Below are positions 60,601 to 64,000 of a DNA stretch of 64,000 bases, in pieces. The position numbers and the translations under genes are program-made. Position 1 is the stretch's first letter. Each line of letters begins with the position of its first letter. The notes under the pieces were generated by a model that was not told where the DNA came from, did no database searches, and saw nothing but the letters and a program-made list of their open reading frames with translations. Source of the DNA: Takakia lepidozioides. Taxonomy: Eukaryota > Streptophyta > Takakiopsida > Takakiales > Takakiaceae. Location of the stretch: the NCBI GenBank assembly GCA_030704615.1, contig CM060731.1, positions 8,558,001-8,622,000 of the forward strand. The letters are read 5' to 3'.

Positions 60601-60631
60601 CCACCAAAGCTCTCTCATTATCAACATTCAT
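57606..60631 (-). mobile_element. hAT superfamily transposon, transposase nearly complete but frameshifted
   Basis: The terminal motif CAGTGTTGGGCGGTT is at 57606, with GGTTCCGGT-type subterminal repeats to about 57810. The transposase runs 60631-58338 on the minus strand. Its BED zinc finger is near residues 40-110 (MRCVLCHP, then LRKHVDQEH). The catalytic core has VSFDLWMSRGGTDTF (first Asp) and FGHAMSKCC. KTPVKTRFASKVILFQETLE, LLEWRMAREVVYVLEPFL and ALMLDPRYKGLSLV follow, and the dimerisation region reads CVAPLKWWKEHE and AERVFSIAGVITNLRRCRL. The first 500 or so residues are one open frame; about three shifts fall between 59090 and 58690. It is likely inactive as read. The right terminus was not found. 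Confidence 0.9.
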
Positions 60632-61295
60632 GTCAAGAACAATTCCTTCTTTCTAGTTCATCGAAAATATTGGGCTCCATGACATAAAAAGCTTGTGGAA
60701 CAACTCCTGTGTAAAAGCAATGCAAACAAAGAATCCAAAAGGCATTTAATAATTGTGCACAACTCATATATTTACAACTAAAAATGTAAACAACTAAAAA
60801 AATAAAGCTCAATGAAAGGGAGTTACAGGCGGGTAATGGTGGCTGGTTGGCAGGTCCCTCCCTACTTTGGGCTCCCTCCCTCTCATGCAGAATCTGCTAT
60901 AAGAGAAGCCAAAGGGGCTATCTCATCAACCCCCAATTGTATCAAGAATTATAAAATTTTAAAGAAAGGGAAGATACTTACCAGTGATGATCAATGTGGG
61001 CTGGTTGGCGGGCCCCTCTTTGCTTGTGCTCCCTCCAATATAAAATCTACCATAGTGGAGCAAGGGCTATCAGCCCCTTGGTATATCATCAAAGAAAACA
61101 GGAAAAGAAAAAGAAAAAAAAGAATGATGATCAATGATTACCATGGACCAAGGGGCCTGGTTGCAGGTGGGCCCTCCTTGCTCGTCCTCCTAAACTTGTG
61201 CACCACATGCCATAGCAGAAAAGGAGGAAGCTGATTAGCTTCATGGTGAACTAAAGCTAAAAACAGTAAATAACCAAAAGTGGTGGATGCTTACC
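60632..61295. other. hAT upstream region with three diverged tandem units
   Basis: No gene supported. Three related units of about 110 bases, spaced roughly 150 bases, lie at 60825-60935, 60975-61085 and 61120-61220. They share a GGCTGGTTGGC(A/G)GG(T/C)CCCTC-like core and a preceding TTAC(C)A motif. On the minus strand the middle unit ends in CTG|GTAAGTAT, a good splice donor, so the units might be repeated non-coding exons. Confidence 0.45.
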
Positions 61296-62362
61296 AACGT
61301 CACTAACTCTACTTGCTACAGCATTGACATCCACTCGATTGCTTAGATCATTCTCTTTTGAAAAGCCCTCTTCAGTAGCTGAACAGCACTTGGAGACGAC
61401 TGGATGACTAAATCACTGACAACCAAGACCAGGTTGACTTTCAAGTGAAGACAGCCAGAATGCAGTGCCACGTGGAGTAGCCAGAAACTATGAACGAGAG
61501 AGCCCCTGAAGGAGAGGATGGAAGAGACGGGGGGATGGCTGCTCACATACCTCCTCTCGCCAGTCAACATTGTTCAAGATTCCCTGACACACAGCGAAAA
61601 GAGGAACACCCTCGTACAAAACCTGCATAAGCACCTTATTCAGCTCCACCTGCAGCTGTCCTACCATCCCACAATACAACTTCTTGGAAATGAACAGTGC
61701 GGAGACCCCTCACAACAGGGTGAAAATCAATTCTGCCAATATAATAACCCACAGAATGGTGAACAAAGAAAAGGGGGTTACCTCACTCGCTGCAAAACCT
61801 GGGTAAATCTGGAAGGAGCTCACTGAGTGCCCGTGGTTCAAACACATTTCCCAAAAGTATGTGTGCACCTGCCACATATACAGGAACAGTCAGGCGCCGA
61901 GGTTCTGTATAAATCTCTGTTGCACGATGAACAACATTGATCATGGCAATAGACACTGAGGCAAGGAAGCAACCTACTGTCATTACGCCCCAACCAACTT
62001 GCTATCCATTATGTGCTGCAAAAGTACAGATTGGTCATACAAAGCTAGCCTGGCTGTCATCCAGATTGTACAACTAAGCACCGTACAAGAGAGGGGCAGA
62101 AGCTGACCTCTTTCTGGGTTAATTCTTCTCGGTTGGTCTGAATTCATCTAGATTATGTAGCTAGCACAGAAGCGAAGAAGTGGCAAATTTGTTGACCAAA
62201 ACCTGCAGAATCTATCTCACTGTACAACCGATTTGATCTTCGGGGAGCAGCAGCAGTTGTTGGTCTATTTCTTCGCTGCTCCAATATATTGTCCAGGTGA
62301 CTCGATGTGGGCCATTCTGCACTTGCGCTGTCTGAGTCAATACACTTGTCTTGCTGCTCGCT
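61296..62362 (-). other. Candidate exons of an unrecognised multi-exon gene
   Basis: Minus-strand coding-like segments with splice signals: 62362-62203 (acceptor TTATCTAG, donor CTGCAG|GTTTTG; SHLDNILEQRRNRPTTAAAP); about 62008-61798 (GVMTVGCFLASVSIAMINVV, LTVPVYVAGAHILLGNVFEP); about 61665-61551 (ELNKVLMQVLYEGVPLFAVC, donor GAG|GTATGT); about 61405-61296 (CCSATEEGFSKENDLSNRVD, donor GTTG|GTAAGC). The segments look selected rather than random, and the second may be membrane-spanning. Phases between some neighbours do not agree in my reading, so the gene is either broken or borders are wrong. No family recognised. Confidence 0.35.
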
Positions 62363-62439
62363 CTAGATAAGCAAATTACTCATAGGGCCCTCGTTCTGAA
62401 CAGCACATGGGTAAGCGCATTGATCTTTCGTGTTATGAT

Positions 62440-64000
62440 GCAGGGGCATGCTCTCCGAGGTGGGATTAATCAGAACAGGAAGGTGAAGAGGGACAGGGAG
62501 GGGGTTCTGGAAGGCTAAGCTGCAGCATCAACTTGCACTGGCCTATTAACCAGGATTAGCCATGCCAGACACAGACCCTGCCTGCAGGGGGGCCTTTCCC
62601 TCAGAGAGGGCGTACCTCACGCTGGTGAAGCCACGAGAGAAACAAGAGATTGTACTCATAAGACGTTGTTTGCCGTAGCCTTGTGGCCATTGACCCCGCG
62701 CCCAGTTTGAGCGGGAACAAAAGGAACAGAACCTACCTCCGTCAGGGGCTGACGTTGGTAGTAAGACTTACCATCGTATAAGGAATTAATCCGGGTTTTC
62801 CAGATATCCTCTACAAAACCCTTCACACAAGCATCAATCTGCTGTGTGTGATTTGCCCAAAAACTAGGCCTCAGGAGGGCCTGGGCTTTTGGCTCAGCCT
62901 CGAGACTTTCAAAGTTGGTAAACAGGGGTACAGGCACAATTCCCTTGATAAAATTGAAGAGAGCCTCTCTTTGGTGAGAGAACCCCGGACAGCGTATCAG
63001 AAAATGAATACTGTCTTCAGATTGCCCACAGAACGGACAATTGCACTCTCCCTTTCCTCTCTGCTTCTGTTTGCTGTTCAAAGGTAGGCTTCCTGCCCTG
63101 AGTTTAAATTTCAGTCTAGTGCCGAGAGTGGGTAGACCCTTGAGGTCATCCAAGATGTCCACCCCCATGTCACTGACTGGAAACAAGTTCAGGGAAGTTC
63201 TCTGCTAACTTCATTTTCATCAGACAATCTCATGGCAACAGACATGGCCTCAGACACTACAGCCTCTAAGGCAGATTTATCCAACAGGGTCAAGAATGGC
63301 GGATCCAGATCCAGGTCCTTGAGAATCTTTTCTACTCTCTTCTGCCAGGACTTAGCCTGTTTGACAGGGCGGTCTTGTTTCCAAGATATAGAGTCGATCA
63401 ACTTAGGATATCTGGTGTTGGGCATATGTTGCAGCTGACCCCACCATCTGACCTTGAATTCATCTCGTCGGGAGCTTAAGGATGGAATGCCAAACTCACC
63501 CCGAACAGCCACATTGGCTGTTTTGGAGCATGCTGACATACACTCCTTAAGCACCCCCACTTGAATGGATTCTAGAGACTTAGCCTGGTTGGAGTTATCA
63601 ACCCATACAGCAGATCCGTACTCCAAGGCAGGTCTAATAACGCGACAAAGCATGGTTTTCTTAACCTCAGAGGTGACCCCTCTGCAGTGGAAAAATTTAG
63701 TGAGCCCCAGAGCTTTGCCCTTGCCAGTTTGAACAACTTTCCGGATATGTGCATCCTAACTACAAACGGAGGAAAACTCAACGCCCAGGTAAGTGTAGGA
63801 AGGGAGGACCGGAATCTCTTGGCTACCCCACTGCCACAAGATCACTTCCTCCCTCTCCTCTGTCGTTGAATGCTACCACTGCACATTTGCTGACATCCAG
63901 GAAAAAAACATAAGTGGGTTTCCCTTCTTTTTTCCTTCCCTGAATAATCTGGCTTAGAGTGAAGATATGATCCACACAGCCCCTGTTTCGCCGAAAGCCG
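62440..64000 (-). mobile_element. LINE family B, copy with the reverse-transcriptase core deleted
   Basis: The minus strand enters at 64000 with DHIFTLSQIIQGRKKEGNPL and palm motif A start FLDVSK. It then jumps directly to the post-RT segment CAVVAFNDREEREVI and PSYTYLGVEFSS. Next is a long C-terminal domain (VIRPALEYGSAVWVDNSNQA, GEFGIPSLSSRRDEFKVRWW, LEAVVSEAMSVAMRLSDENE). A zinc-knuckle block (CNCPFCG, then HFLIRCPGF) and a stop at 62656 follow, then about 200 bases of 3' UTR. The YADD catalytic core is absent. Minor frameshifts occur near 63190 and 63750-63890. The upstream part lies beyond the window. Confidence 0.85.

Overview
Organism and genome. The window looks like nuclear DNA of a land plant. 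Host genes have GT-AG introns. Plant-type families are present: an LRR receptor-like protein, a plant AIG2/GGCT-type gamma-glutamylcyclotransferase, an Mpv17/PMP22 protein, and a MyTH4-FERM module of the kind plants carry in the kinesin KCBP. Most of the rest is transposon debris: non-LTR LINEs, four hAT remnants, CACTA, a Helentron-type Helitron and tRNA-derived SINEs. The mix would fit a seed-free plant with a repeat-rich genome (fern, lycophyte or bryophyte), but this is inference and I cannot name a species. No tRNA, rRNA or CRISPR array was found.

Layout. 1-2.7 kb: pieces of two LINE families in opposite orientations. 3.1-6.4 kb (-): LRR receptor-like protein broken by two in-frame UAG codons and one frameshift. 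6.4-13.9 kb: no host gene; a decayed hAT-type transposase (8-9 kb) and several small tandem arrays. 13.9-15.0 kb (+): two-exon GGCT/AIG2 gene. 16.0-18.2 kb (-): four-exon Mpv17 gene, convergent with it. 18.2-24.6 kb: intergenic DNA with microsatellites and repeat motifs. 24.7-26.1 kb (+): three-exon OB-fold (RPA1-like) gene. 27.0-32.0 kb (+): AT-rich Helentron with HUH/Y2 Rep, PIF1-type helicase and C-terminal EEP endonuclease. 33.0-33.8 kb: tandem satellite. 33.8-35.9 kb: scrambled hAT copy. 36.2-37.1 kb: cytosine-5 DNA methyltransferase fragment between direct repeats. 39.0-51.0 kb (+): long multi-exon MyTH4-FERM gene with no motor domain, introns loaded with SINEs and a MITE. 52-57.5 kb: hAT fragment, a strand-skewed unknown block and a CACTA element with terminal repeats and target duplication. 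57.6-60.6 kb (-): best preserved hAT transposase. 61.3-62.4 kb (-): possible exons of an unrecognised gene. 62.4-64 kb (-): second copy of the LINE seen at 1.5-2.7 kb.

Most unusual items: (1) the endonuclease-bearing Helentron, whose frame breaks fall largely in homopolymers; (2) the motor-less MyTH4-FERM gene, whose exon phases agree along nearly its whole length apart from one in-frame TGA; (3) the DNA methyltransferase fragment that looks mobile; (4) nonsense codons in otherwise well-kept genes that fit C-to-T change at methylatable sites. I see no operon-like cooperation between the genes; the region reads as a few dispersed host genes in transposon-rich DNA.
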